Source: Planctomycetota bacterium
GTDB lineage: Bacteria > Planctomycetota > UBA8108 > JACQVS01
Direction: 5' to 3'
NCBI GenBank assembly: GCA_016209605.1
Contig: JACQVS010000183.1
Coordinates: 1-35,458, forward strand
Length of the DNA: 35,458 nt
Positions 17,029 through 25,778 of this stretch are shown in pieces. The stretch's first letter is position 1. Each line of letters starts with the position of its first letter. The notes under the pieces are model-generated. The model was not told the DNA's origin. It saw only the letters and a list, made by a program, of their open reading frames with translations, and ran no database searches. The position numbers and the translations under genes were made by a program.

Positions 17029-19238
17029 TGGGAACGGCGATGGAAGCGGCGGTGAGAGCTGGCCAAAAAGCGTTTCGGCTGGAGGAGGACGGCGACGGCA
17101 TCGCCATCCTCACCTTCGACCTCCCCGGCGAGAAGGTGAACAAGCTCACCGGCCAGGCGCTTCTCGAGCTGCGCAAGCTGATGGAGGAGATCGCCCAGAA
17201 CGGCAAGATCCGCTGCTTGATCATCCAGGGGGGGAAGGAGGAAACGGGGGTGTTCATCGCCGGCGCCGACATCGAGGAAATCCTCTCCATTGCCGATCCG
17301 GCGGAAGCTTCCGCGAAGGCGCGCCTCGGCCAGGAGGCGATCAGCCAGCTCTCCCGGCTGCCGCAGCCGGTGATCGCGGCCGTGCACGGCAAGTGCCTGG
17401 GCGGTGGGACGGAGCTGATCCTCTCCTGCGACTTCCGCATCGCCTCGGACCACCCGGCGACGGCGATCGGCCTCCCCGAGGTGAACCTCGGCATCATCCC
17501 CGGCTTCGGCGGCACCCAGCGGCTGCCGCGCTTGATCGGCCTCCAGGCGGCGCTCGATCTGATCCTCACGGGGAAGACCGTCGACGCCCGCAAGGCGGCC
17601 AGGCTCGGCCTCGTCGACCAGCTGGCGCCCCTGCCGCTCCTCGGCCAGGCGGCGCTCCGTTTCGCCCGCCAGGTGCTCGAGAAGGGGGGCAAGAAGTTCC
17701 GCGCCCGCCGGCCGCGCCGCCGGCTCGGCGCGCGCCTTCTGGAGGGAACCGGCCCCGGCCGGAGGCTGATGCGGCGCCTGGCGGAGAAGGAGGTTGAGAA
17801 GCGCACCGGCGGCCATTACCCCGCGCCGGTCAAGGCGCTTCAGGCGGTCTTCGAGGGCATCCGGAAGCCCCTCGAGGACGGCTTGCGGCTCGAGGCCGAC
17901 CTCGTCGGCGGCCTCATCGCCAGTCCCGTCTCGAAAAACTTGATCGACATCTTCCAGGACAGCGAGAGGCTGAGGCGGGGGAAGAGCGCCGCGCCGGCAT
18001 CCGCCGCCGCGAAGGAAATGACGCCGCCCGAGGCGGAGTGGAAGCAGGCGCCGCGCTCGATCGGCATCCTCGGGGCGGGGGTCATGGGCGGCGCCATCGC
18101 CGCGCTGCTGGCCCAGAAGGGCTTCCGCGCGCGCTTGAAGGACATCAAGGGTGAAGCCATCGCCGCCGGCCTGCGGCAGGCGAAAAAAGCCTTCGATGCC
18201 CTGGTCGAGAGGCGGCGCATGAAGCCGGGCGAGCGCGACAACGCCCTCGCCGCCATCATGCCGTCGGCGCAAGCGACCGGCTTCCGCCACGTCGAGTGCG
18301 TCATCGAAGCGGTGGTGGAGGATATGAAGGTGAAGAGGGCGGTGCTGGAAGAGATCGAGCCGCATCTCGCGGAGGCGGCCATTTTCGCGACCAACACTTC
18401 CTCGCTTTCGATCGATGAGCTGGCGCAGGCGGCCCGGCGGCCCGAGCGCGTCGCCGGCTTCCACTTCTTCAATCCCGTCCACCGCATGCCGCTCATCGAA
18501 GTGGTGGTGGGGGAGAAGACCTCCGAGGGAACGCTGGAACGGCTTGAGGACCTCGCCCGCGAGCTCGGCAAGTACCCGCTGCGGGTGAAGAACGGCCCCG
18601 GCTTCCTCGTCAACCGGCTGCTGACGCCATACTTGAACGAGGCCGCTTACCTCTTCGAAGAAGGCTACCGGATGGAGGCGATTGACCAGGCGGCGCTCCG
18701 GTTCGGCTTGCCCATGGGGCCGTTCCTGCTCCTCGATGAGGTGGGTCTTGACGTCGCCGGCAAGGTGGGCCATTACCTGCACCAGATCCTCGGCGAGCGC
18801 ATGGCGCCGGCGGCGCTCCTCCCCAAGCTCCTCGAGCTGAAACTCCTCGGCAAGAAGGGCGGCGCCGGCTTTTACCTCCACCGGGGGAGGAAGGAACCTG
18901 CCCCGAACCCCAAGGTCCTGAGCCTCGGCGGCCGCGGCGCCGGGTCCGGAGGCCCGGAGCTGTGGATCCGCCGCATGCTCTACCCCATGGTGAACGAGGC
19001 GGCGCGCTGCCTCGAGGAGAAGATCGTCGGCGAGCCGTGGCAGGTCGACATCGCCATGGTGATGGGGACCGGCTTCCCGCCCTTCCGCGGCGGCCCGCTG
19101 CGCTGGGCCGACAGCATCGGGCTCAAGGATGTCCTGCAAGGCCTTGAGGAGTTTGCCGGCAACGTGAGCGCCGCGCGCTTCCAGCCGGCGGCCCTTCTCA
19201 AAGACCTGGCCGGCGCGGGCAGGGGATTTTACCGTTGA
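17025..19238 (+). CDS. fadJ: multifunctional enoyl-CoA hydratase / 3-hydroxyacyl-CoA dehydrogenase
   Basis: This 737-residue protein is the alpha subunit of the beta-oxidation complex. The N-terminal hydratase/isomerase half has the oxyanion-hole GADIEEI (80-86) and the catalytic glutamates Glu130 (GGGTELIL) and Glu152 (PEVNLGIIPGFGGTQRLP). The dehydrogenase half begins near 346 with the NAD-binding IGILGAGVMGG, followed by TNTSSLSIDELA and the catalytic GFHFFNPVHRMPLIE (about 477). The start is the first ATG of ATGATG at 17025, overlapping the thiolase stop, with AAAGGA at 17012-17017 seven bases upstream. No acyl-CoA dehydrogenase or ligase is in the window. Confidence 0.94.
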   Translation: MMGTAMEAAVRAGQKAFRLEEDGDGIAILTFDLPGEKVNKLTGQALLELRKLMEEIAQNGKIRCLIIQGGKEETGVFIAGADIEEILSIADPAEASAKARLGQEAISQLSRLPQPVIAAVHGKCLGGGTELILSCDFRIASDHPATAIGLPEVNLGIIPGFGGTQRLPRLIGLQAALDLILTGKTVDARKAARLGLVDQLAPLPLLGQAALRFARQVLEKGGKKFRARRPRRRLGARLLEGTGPGRRLMRRLAEKEVEKRTGGHYPAPVKALQAVFEGIRKPLEDGLRLEADLVGGLIASPVSKNLIDIFQDSERLRRGKSAAPASAAAKEMTPPEAEWKQAPRSIGILGAGVMGGAIAALLAQKGFRARLKDIKGEAIAAGLRQAKKAFDALVERRRMKPGERDNALAAIMPSAQATGFRHVECVIEAVVEDMKVKRAVLEEIEPHLAEAAIFATNTSSLSIDELAQAARRPERVAGFHFFNPVHRMPLIEVVVGEKTSEGTLERLEDLARELGKYPLRVKNGPGFLVNRLLTPYLNEAAYLFEEGYRMEAIDQAALRFGLPMGPFLLLDEVGLDVAGKVGHYLHQILGERMAPAALLPKLLELKLLGKKGGAGFYLHRGRKEPAPNPKVLSLGGRGAGSGGPELWIRRMLYPMVNEAARCLEEKIVGEPWQVDIAMVMGTGFPPFRGGPLRWADSIGLKDVLQGLEEFAGNVSAARFQPAALLKDLAGAGRGFYR

Positions 19239-19275
19239 GCGACAGGCCGGGAAAAACTTCAGGCTCTGATTTTTT

Positions 19276-20091
19276 TCACCACGGCCGGTACCGGTGATAG
19301 GTGATTCGCTTCGTCCGTGGCAGGACCTCCCCGATCGGCTCGCGCAGCAGGCCCACTTGACGCAAGCCGAAGGCGATGGCGAAACCGGCCGCAAAGCCGC
19401 CGATGTGGGCCCACCAGGCGACCCCGCCGGCCATGGAACCGGCCGCCGCCAGGGTTCCCTGGAAGAACTGGAAGAGGAACCACAGCCCCAGGAACACCGC
19501 CGCCGGGATGTCGATCACTTGCAGGAACATGAAAAATGGAACGATCGCCAGCACCTTGGCCCGCGGGTAAAGCAGGAAGTAGCCCCCCATGACGCCGGCG
19601 ATGGCGCCGCTCGCCCCGATCGTCGGCACCGCCGAATCGGCATTAGTGAAGAGGTGCACCGCGCTCGCAGCCACCCCGCATCCCAGGTAAAAGATCAAGT
19701 AGCCCAGATGGCCGAAGCGGTCCTCGACGTTGTCGCCGAAGATGAACAGGAACCACAGGTTGCCGAGAAGGTGCATCCAGCCGCCGTGGAGAAAGATGCA
19801 AGTGAGGAGGGTCAGCCAAGGGGTGAGGGGCGGCTCGGCGGCTCGCCGCTCCCGGGCGCCGAGCCGGACGCCGCCAAACCAGGTGCGCTCGCGCACAACT
19901 TCGGGAACGTAAATGGGCTTCTCCGGCTCGAAGACGCGGGCGGGAATCATGCCGAAGCGCTCCACCAGGCGGCTGCTTCCCCGCTCCGGCTCCAGAAACT
20001 GGATCAGGAAGACGCCGGCGCAGAGGCCGATCATCAGGTAATTCACCACCGGGACGGTGCGGGAGGGAATGTTGTCTCTTAATGGGAACAT
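19276..20091 (-). CDS. rhomboid family intramembrane serine protease
   Basis: This 271-residue membrane protein has the rhomboid catalytic dyad Ser161 in TIGASGAIAGVMGG and His229 in WWAHIGGFAAG, plus the HxxxN motif His107-Asn111 in MHLLGNLWFLF. Six membrane helices are visible. The first loop is longer than usual (about 35-90, with VFEPEKPIYVPEVVRERTWF) before the HGGWMHLLGN region. It starts four bases after the corA stop and is probably co-transcribed with it. Rhomboids cleave membrane-anchored substrates; no substrate is suggested here. It converges on fadJ, leaving 37 bases with a seven-T run just past fadJ (19269-19275). Confidence 0.93.
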   Translation of the reverse strand: MFPLRDNIPSRTVPVVNYLMIGLCAGVFLIQFLEPERGSSRLVERFGMIPARVFEPEKPIYVPEVVRERTWFGGVRLGARERRAAEPPLTPWLTLLTCIFLHGGWMHLLGNLWFLFIFGDNVEDRFGHLGYLIFYLGCGVAASAVHLFTNADSAVPTIGASGAIAGVMGGYFLLYPRAKVLAIVPFFMFLQVIDIPAAVFLGLWFLFQFFQGTLAAAGSMAGGVAWWAHIGGFAAGFAIAFGLRQVGLLREPIGEVLPRTKRITYHRYRPW

Positions 20092-20095
20092 TCAA

Positions 20096-21274
20096 TTACG
20101 GCTTTGGCGGTGCTGGGCCGTTGGAGCCTTTTTTCCGGCGCTTGCGCACTTTAACCTCGTTCTCCTCGCCGAGCCAGCCCTTCCGCCGGAAGTAGAAGAG
20201 CATGCCGACCACCAGCATCCCGCTCAACGCCCAGAAGGCCGGGTAGCCGTAGGCCCACCTCAGCTCCGGCATGTTGTAAGGAAGTTTGGTGTCAAAGTTC
20301 ATTCCGTACACGCCCACCAGGAAGGTCAACGGGATGAAAATGGTGGTGATCATGGTCAACACCTTGATGATTTCGTTGGTCTTTTCGTTGACCGACGACA
20401 GATAGACATAGACCAGGTCGGAGGAGATTTCGCGCTGGTTCTCGAGGTGCTCGCTGACCTGCAGGATGTGGTCGTAGCAGTCGCGCAAGGCGACGCGAAC
20501 CGACTCGCTGATGAGGTCGTTTTCGATGCGCCGCAGCGTCACCACCACATCGCGGACCGGCCGGATGGCCCGCCGCAGCTTGTGGACTTCATCCTTGAGG
20601 GAGTAAATTGAATTGATGGCGCGGCGGGACGGCTTGGCCAGGATCTCCTCGTCGAGATTGTCCATGGTGGCGCTGTAGAGGTCGATGACCGGAAAGTAGT
20701 TGTCGATGATGGCGTCGAGCAGGGCGTAGGCCAGGTAATCGGCTCTTGACTTGCGGGCGAATCCTTTCCCCTCGCGCAGCCGCCGGCGCACCGGGTCGAA
20801 GCAGTCGCCCCCCGGTTTCTCCTGGAAGGTGGCGAGGAGACCATCCTTGATGATCATGCTGACCTGCTCATTATCCAATTGCCCGCCGGCGAGCAGGCAG
20901 ATCATGCGGAGGACGATAAACAGGTAATCATTGAAGTCCTCGATCTTGGGGCGCTGGTCGATGTGGGCGATGTCTTCCAGGGTCAGGGGGTGAAGGCCCA
21001 GCGCGTTGGCGATGCGCCGCAGCGCTTCCCCATCGCCCAAGCCTTGAACGTCGATCCAGGCCACCGTTTCAGGCGATTTGCCGGCGAGAAAATTTTCAAT
21101 CTCCGAGAGATCCTTGATTTCTTTTTCTTCGAGCTTCTGGTCGTTGTACTCGAAGAGCCGGATGGTCGAGGAAGGCAATTCCGGCGCGACCGCCACCGTT
21201 CCCGGGGCGGAACCCGGAGCCGGCCGCTTGCGCCGCCGGATATGCAGCTTGGGTATTCGTACCGAAAGATTCAT
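20096..21274 (-). CDS. corA: magnesium/cobalt transporter CorA
   Basis: This 392-residue protein is a CorA-type divalent cation channel. The selectivity signature Gly324-Met325-Asn326 (GVYGMNFDTKLP) follows the pore helix, and a second membrane helix (FWALSGMLVVGMLFYF) and a basic tail (KVRKRRKKG) follow. The large cytoplasmic funnel precedes the pore, with long helices (HLENQREISSDLVYVYLSS) leading into it. The N-terminal 30 residues are basic and Pro/Gly-rich. The start ATG is at 21274 on the minus strand. A sigma70-like promoter lies upstream (21347-21376). CorA usually imports magnesium by the gradient. Confidence 0.95.
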   Translation of the reverse strand: MNLSVRIPKLHIRRRKRPAPGSAPGTVAVAPELPSSTIRLFEYNDQKLEEKEIKDLSEIENFLAGKSPETVAWIDVQGLGDGEALRRIANALGLHPLTLEDIAHIDQRPKIEDFNDYLFIVLRMICLLAGGQLDNEQVSMIIKDGLLATFQEKPGGDCFDPVRRRLREGKGFARKSRADYLAYALLDAIIDNYFPVIDLYSATMDNLDEEILAKPSRRAINSIYSLKDEVHKLRRAIRPVRDVVVTLRRIENDLISESVRVALRDCYDHILQVSEHLENQREISSDLVYVYLSSVNEKTNEIIKVLTMITTIFIPLTFLVGVYGMNFDTKLPYNMPELRWAYGYPAFWALSGMLVVGMLFYFRRKGWLGEENEVKVRKRRKKGSNGPAPPKP

Positions 21275-21346
21275 GACTTGAATGTGGCCTCAACGCAAAT
21301 TTCGGTATACCAATTATCGGATTTTCATCATCAGTTAATTCTCAGA

Positions 21347-21376
21347 ATTATAGAATTCTAGTCGGCAAATTGCGAA
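21347..21376 (-). promoter_or_regulatory. predicted sigma70-like promoter of corA-rhomboid
   Basis: On the minus strand a perfect TATAAT (plus-strand 21347-21352) is preceded by TTCGCA (21371-21376) with an 18-base spacer. The start of corA is about 70 bases downstream. The region is AT-rich against a GC-rich background. The plus strand of the same stretch has the short inverted repeat AGAATT-ATAG-AATTCT. No experimental support; the -35 matches at only four of six positions. Confidence 0.45.
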
Positions 21377-21469
21377 TCGCATTCCGAGGGATTTTCAGGA
21401 AAATTTTGATCCGAAAGACCTGGAGGTCCCGTTCTCGGCACCAGGATCGGCGCCAGGGGAAATCAGAGA

Positions 21470-21497
21470 TTGACATCCGGGAGAATTGCCATAAACT
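21470..21497 (+). promoter_or_regulatory. predicted sigma70-like promoter of tpx
   Basis: A perfect TTGACA at 21470-21475 is followed after 16 bases by TAAACT at 21492-21497. The tpx start codon is about 60 bases further on and has a strong AGGAGG. The -10 matches at four of six positions. It diverges from the corA promoter. Confidence 0.45.
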
Positions 21498-21558
21498 GCA
21501 ACTCTTTTGACCCATATCCAAAAACCGATCGCAAAAACCAATCGATAGGAGGAACGCC

Positions 21559-22080
21559 ATGGCACAGGAAAGAAAAGGGGCGGTGACCTTCAAAGGCAAT
21601 CCCCTGACGCTCGTCGGACCGGAAATCAAGCCGGGGACCAAGGCTCCCGACTTCCAGCTCCTGGCCCAGGATCTGAGCACGCAAAATCTGTCCAGCTCGA
21701 AGGGAAAGGTGCGCATCCTCAGCGTCGTCCCGTCCCTCGATACGCCGATTTGCGACCTGCAGACCCGCCGCTTCAACGAGGAAGCCGCCAAGCTGCCGGG
21801 AGAGGTCGAGATCATCACCGTCAGCGTCGATCTCCCCTTCGCGCAAAAGCGCTACTGTGGAGCCGCCGGCATCGAAAAAGTGAAGGTGCTCTCGGACCAT
21901 CGCGAGGTCTCCTTCGGAACCGCTTACGGCGTGCTGGTGAAGGAGCTGCGCCTCCTGGCCCGCTCGATCTTCATCGTCGACAAGACCGACACCGTCCGCC
22001 ACGTCGAGTACGTGATGGAGATCGCCTCGCACCCCAACTACGAGGCGGCGCTCGAAGCGGCGAAGAAGGCCGTGAAGTAA
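21559..22080 (+). CDS. tpx: thiol peroxidase Tpx
   Basis: This 173-residue peroxiredoxin reduces hydrogen and alkyl peroxides using thioredoxin. The peroxidatic Cys65 sits in PSLDTPICDLQTRRFN and the resolving Cys100 in AQKRYCGAAGIEKV, matching the Cys61/Cys95 pair of the Escherichia coli enzyme. The N-terminal VTFKGNPLTLVG and the ending FIVDKTDTVRHVEYV are typical. The protein appears cytoplasmic. AGGAGG lies directly upstream (ATAGGAGGAACGCC before the ATG). An 8-bp hairpin follows the stop. Confidence 0.96.
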   Translation: MAQERKGAVTFKGNPLTLVGPEIKPGTKAPDFQLLAQDLSTQNLSSSKGKVRILSVVPSLDTPICDLQTRRFNEEAAKLPGEVEIITVSVDLPFAQKRYCGAAGIEKVKVLSDHREVSFGTAYGVLVKELRLLARSIFIVDKTDTVRHVEYVMEIASHPNYEAALEAAKKAVK

Positions 22081-22087
22081 AACCATA

Positions 22088-22106
22088 TTGCGGGCTTCGC
22101 CCGCAA
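22088..22106 (+). terminator. hairpin after tpx, possible terminator
   Basis: TTGCGGGC (22088-22095) and GCCCGCAA (22099-22106) form a perfect 8-bp stem with a TTC loop, seven bases after the tpx stop. No T-run follows, so termination by it alone is uncertain. Confidence 0.4.
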
Positions 22107-22114
22107 CCGAGCTA

Positions 22115-22151
22115 TCCGCAACTTCTCCGCAACTTGCGGAGAAGTTGCGGA
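22115..22151. repeat. 37-base palindrome with nested direct repeats
   Basis: TCCGCAACTTCTCCGCAA (22115-22132) and its exact reverse complement (22134-22151) are separated by a single C. Each arm also contains a near-direct repeat of TCCGCAA, eleven bases apart. It lies between the tpx hairpin and a candidate promoter of the next gene. It may be an operator for a dimeric regulator with two sites per side, or an RNA hairpin. Confidence 0.75.
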
Positions 22152-22162
22152 GGAAGAATCTA

Positions 22163-22191
22163 TTCTCAACCGGATCGCGGTCCGTCATAAT
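22163..22191 (+). promoter_or_regulatory. possible promoter of the CehA-like gene
   Basis: TTCTCA (22163-22168) and CATAAT (22186-22191) are separated by 17 bases, about 55 bases before the ATG at 22246. The 37-base palindrome ends 11 bases before the -35. Matches are four of six and five of six. Low certainty. Confidence 0.3.
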
Positions 22192-22245
22192 TGGCGATGA
22201 ACTGGTTACCGCCAACTTTGTCAGTTTTATTGACGAGATCCGCTC

Positions 22246-24549
22246 ATGCACCTCAAGCAAGTCACTCCAATGGTCACTGCCGGCGCGGGGCTGGCCGTGC
22301 TGCTCGCGTCAAGCGCCGCCTTGCCGCTCGATCCGGAAAAATCCGTTTCCATCACCGAGAAGATCTTCCACCTCGGGAACGGCGACAAGCCCGACTGGGC
22401 GAAGTTCACCACCACGAAACCGTCCCATCGCGCCTCCATCCAGTTCAGCTTCAGGGGGCAGCCCAACGACCAGGCGGCGACTCTGGAGCTGCTGGGCGGC
22501 GAAGTGGCCGATGGGTGGAAGGTCCGCCTCAACGACAAGGAGATCGGCGAGCTGAAGAAGTCCGCGGGGCCGGAGCGGCAGTACCTGGAGGTTCCGGCCA
22601 GGCTCATCAAGGCCGGCGGCAACGAGCTGGCCATCGAGTGCAAGAACCCGAAGACCGATGACGACATTTACGTCGGGCGGATCGCCCTCCATTCACTGGC
22701 GCTGAAAGAGCTGGCCGCCAGCGCTCGCGTCAAGGTGGAGGTTCGGGAGGCCAGGACCGGCGAGAGCCTGCCATGCCGCTTGACCATCACCCGGGCGGCG
22801 GAACTCGCCATCAAAGGGGAGCCGGAGGAAGTTCTCGCCGAGTTCACGGCGGAGAAGAACAAGCAGTGGGCGGCGCGCCGGGGGATCTTTTACACCATGG
22901 ACGGCAAGGCGGAGTTCAAGCTGGCGCCGGGGAAGTACCTTCTCTACGCCACCCGCGGCTTCGAGTACGGCCTCGCCAGGGCGGCGCTCGACCTCCATCC
23001 AAAAAGCCGGGAGGCGGTCAAGCTGACCATCGAGCGCGAGGTCGACACCACCGGCTGGCTCGCCGCCGACACCCACATCCACACCAGGACCTACAGCGGC
23101 CACGGCGACGCGACCGTCGAGGAGCGCGTCGTGACCATTGCCGGCGAGGGGGTGGAGATCGCCGTCGCCACCGACCACGACCACCACACCGACTACCAGC
23201 CGGCCGCCAGGGAAGTGGGGGTGGCCGAGCGCTTCTTCTCGATTGTCGGCAACGAGTTCACCACGGCCATCGGCCACTTCAACGCCTTTCCGATCGATCC
23301 TGATGCCAAGCCCGCCAAGCACGACCACAAGGACTGGGTCAAGCTCCTCCAGGGGTTGCGCGCCAGTCCAGGCGTGCGCGTGGTCATCATCAACCACCCG
23401 CGCCGTCCGAACTTCACCGACAGCCCCTTCGGCCAGATCGGCCTCAATCCGGTCTCCGGCGAGGTTCATCACGGCCCGGACGGGCTGGGGATCGATGCGG
23501 TGGAGGTCCTGAACGGCCGCACCCTCGCGAGCAACCGGATGCTCACCTTCGAGGACTGGTTCGCGCTGATCAACCGTGGCCAGCGCCTGGCGGCGGTCGC
23601 CGGCAGCGACTCGCACACCGTCGATGGCATCGTCGGCCAGACCCGCACTTACGTGAAATGCAGCACCGATGATCCCAGGAAAGCCGACTTGCTGGAAGTC
23701 TGCGACAGTTTCCTCAAGGGGAGATTGCTCGTGAGCCTGGGCCTCCTTGCCGACGTCAAGGTCAACGGCCGCTACGGCGTGGGGGACCTGGTGAGCGACC
23801 ATCAGGATGCGCTCGAAGTCGAGATCACCGTCAGCGGGCCGCGCTGGACGCGCGCCGACGAGGTCTCCCTTCATCTGAACGGCCGGCAGGTCCGAAAAGA
23901 GGCCATCCGCCCTACCCGCGGCGCGTCCAAAAATGACCTTGTCAAGTTCCACGGCGTCTGGAAGATTCCCGCGCCGCCGCGCGACGCTTTTCTCGTCGTG
24001 CTGGCGAGCGGCCCGCCGGTGACGGCGCCGTACTGGGCGCTGTGGCAGAAGAACAAGTACCTCTGCGGCGCCACCAATCCGGTATGGATCGACGGCGACC
24101 GCGACGGCAGGTTCACCAGCGCTCACGAGTACGCCAGCGAGCTGGTGAAGCAGCACGGCGGCGATCCCGCCGCGCTGCATCGCGCCCTGGAGGGCTACGA
24201 TGAGAGCGTCGCCGTGCAAGTAGCGAGCATCTCCCGCAGACAGATGCTCGCCGCGCTGCAAGCGGAATACGAGCGCCTGCGGGAGAAGTACACCCAGCAG
24301 CTGGCGGCGGCCCTGGCGACGGGCGGCTTGAAGAAGGAGAGCCCCATCCTCAAGTATCTGGAAAACTCGCCGCCGATCGATATCATCACCTCCTTCGCCA
24401 GGTGGGAGAAGGAGCTGGAGGAGAAGGTCAAGAAGCTGGAGTCGCAGGCGGAGAAGGAAGCGGCCACGAAGAAGGTGGAGGAGGACCCGGAGGACCGGGT
24501 CGACCGGGAGGAGAAAGAGGAAGAGTTGCGGAAGAAAGAAGATTTGTAG
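22246..24549 (+). CDS. secreted CehA/McbA-type PHP-domain metallohydrolase
   Basis: This 767-residue protein begins with a signal peptide (GAGLAVLLASSAALPLD). Residues about 30-270 look like beta-rich accessory domains. The PHP domain follows, with metal-binding motifs in order: ADTHIHTRTYSGHGD (about 274), ATDHDHHTDY (about 308), GNEFTTAIGHFNAF (about 335), IINHPRR (about 382) and AGSDSHT (about 453). A further beta-rich part follows. The C-terminal about 60 residues are a charged coiled coil (EKELEEKVKKLESQAEKEAA). PHP enzymes of this group hydrolyse phosphoesters or carbamates; the substrate here is unknown. Probably periplasmic or extracellular. Confidence 0.85.
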   Translation: MHLKQVTPMVTAGAGLAVLLASSAALPLDPEKSVSITEKIFHLGNGDKPDWAKFTTTKPSHRASIQFSFRGQPNDQAATLELLGGEVADGWKVRLNDKEIGELKKSAGPERQYLEVPARLIKAGGNELAIECKNPKTDDDIYVGRIALHSLALKELAASARVKVEVREARTGESLPCRLTITRAAELAIKGEPEEVLAEFTAEKNKQWAARRGIFYTMDGKAEFKLAPGKYLLYATRGFEYGLARAALDLHPKSREAVKLTIEREVDTTGWLAADTHIHTRTYSGHGDATVEERVVTIAGEGVEIAVATDHDHHTDYQPAAREVGVAERFFSIVGNEFTTAIGHFNAFPIDPDAKPAKHDHKDWVKLLQGLRASPGVRVVIINHPRRPNFTDSPFGQIGLNPVSGEVHHGPDGLGIDAVEVLNGRTLASNRMLTFEDWFALINRGQRLAAVAGSDSHTVDGIVGQTRTYVKCSTDDPRKADLLEVCDSFLKGRLLVSLGLLADVKVNGRYGVGDLVSDHQDALEVEITVSGPRWTRADEVSLHLNGRQVRKEAIRPTRGASKNDLVKFHGVWKIPAPPRDAFLVVLASGPPVTAPYWALWQKNKYLCGATNPVWIDGDRDGRFTSAHEYASELVKQHGGDPAALHRALEGYDESVAVQVASISRRQMLAALQAEYERLREKYTQQLAAALATGGLKKESPILKYLENSPPIDIITSFARWEKELEEKVKKLESQAEKEAATKKVEEDPEDRVDREEKEEELRKKEDL

Positions 24550-24582
24550 AGTTCTCTGAAGCGACAAGGTGGAGAAATCAAG

Positions 24583-25767
24583 ATGGCCAAAGCGAAGTCC
24601 TGGGTGTTCACCGACGCCCGGAAAAACGTCTGGATCGACTCGAAGTTCCTCGGGCATGAGGAACTGGGCGTCTCCGACTGCACCGTCTCGAAGCGCGCTC
24701 TGAGGGGCGGCCTGCAGGATGGGGTCGACATCATCGAGGTGACCAACGGCCCGCTCTCCTTTGCCGTCCTGCCGACGCGCGGCATGGGCATCTGGAGGGG
24801 CTCTTACCAGGGCTTGAGCCTGGGCTGGGACGCCCCGGTGCGAGGGCCGGTGCACCCCAAGTTCGTGCGGCTCGAAGAGCGCAAGGGCCTGGGCTGGCTG
24901 CAAGGCTTCGATGAGCTGCTGGTGCGGTGCGGCCTCGACTCCATGGGGGCCCCCGGCGAGGACACCTCCCTTGACAACAACGGCAATCCTTTCACTGTTT
25001 TCCTCACCCTCCACGGCCGCATCGCCAACCTGCCCGCGCACTACGTCGAGGTGCAGGCCGATGCAGAGTCGAAGACCGTGTCGGTGATCGGCCACGTCGA
25101 CGAATCGGCGCTCTTCTGCCCCGGCTTGCGGCTCCAGACCACCGTCACCGTGGCCGCGAATTCCAACCGCTTGAGGGTCGCCGATGAGATCGTCAACTTG
25201 AAGTCAACGCCTTCCGAGATGCAGGTCCTTTACCACTGGAATTTCGGCCCGCCGTTTCTCGATGCGGGCGCCCGGCTGCTCGCTCCGGTCATCGAGGTGG
25301 CGCCGCGCGACCGCCGCGCCGCTGAAAGCATCAAAGAGTACGACGCTTACCTCGGCCCAACCTCCGGCTATGTCGAGCAGGTCAACTTCTACGATCTGGC
25401 GGCGCCGCCGGACCATCAGACGGCCGTGGCTCTGAAGAGCGCCGTCGGCGACAAGGCGGTGGCTCTGCGCTTCGACAAGTCGCAGCTCCCTTGCTTCACC
25501 CAGTGGAAGAACACCGCCGCCCTTCCCGAGGGCTACGTCACCGGCCTCGAGCCCGGCACCAGCTATCCCAACCCCAAGCGCCATGAGCGCGAGCGCGACC
25601 GGGTGGTGAAGATCCCGCCGGGGAAGACCTACCGCTGCGAGATGACGCTCGAGGTCCTGAGCGGCAAGGAGCAAGTCGCGGCCGTGGAGGCGGAGATCAG
25701 GAACCTGCAGGCAGGCAAGAGCCCTGCCGTCCACGCCCAACCGATCGCCAAGTATTTTAGAGTTTAA
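24583..25767 (+). CDS. DUF4432 family protein (aldose-1-epimerase-like)
   Basis: This 394-residue protein matches the DUF4432 type, a family with the galactose-mutarotase beta-sandwich. Typical parts are [16 protein letters not shown] (after VTNGPLSFA), [55 protein letters not shown] and [17 protein letters not shown]. No signal peptide is evident, so it should be cytoplasmic. Members are thought to bind sugars; the substrate is unknown. GGAG lies 9 bases before the ATG. It is 33 bases after the CehA-like gene and 11 bases before ilvD, so the three are probably one transcript. Family assignment is from recalled motifs. Confidence 0.8.
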   Translation: MAKAKSWVFTDARKNVWIDSKFLGHEELGVSDCTVSKRALRGGLQDGVDIIEVTNGPLSFAVLPTRGMGIWRGSYQGLSLGWDAPVRGPVHPKFVRLEERKGLGWLQGFDELLVRCGLDSMGAPGEDTSLDNNGNPFTVFLTLHGRIANLPAHYVEVQADAESKTVSVIGHVDESALFCPGLRLQTTVTVAANSNRLRVADEIVNLKSTPSEMQVLYHWNFGPPFLDAGARLLAPVIEVAPRDRRAAESIKEYDAYLGPTSGYVEQVNFYDLAAPPDHQTAVALKSAVGDKAVALRFDKSQLPCFTQWKNTAALPEGYVTGLEPGTSYPNPKRHERERDRVVKIPPGKTYRCEMTLEVLSGKEQVAAVEAEIRNLQAGKSPAVHAQPIAKYFRV

Positions 25768-25778
25768 GGAGAATTCTG

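Noticed and set aside
16629..19394. Minus-strand frame of over 900 codons opposite fadI and fadJ
   Set aside because: Antisense shadow; its translation has no recognisable motif and fadJ is unambiguous.
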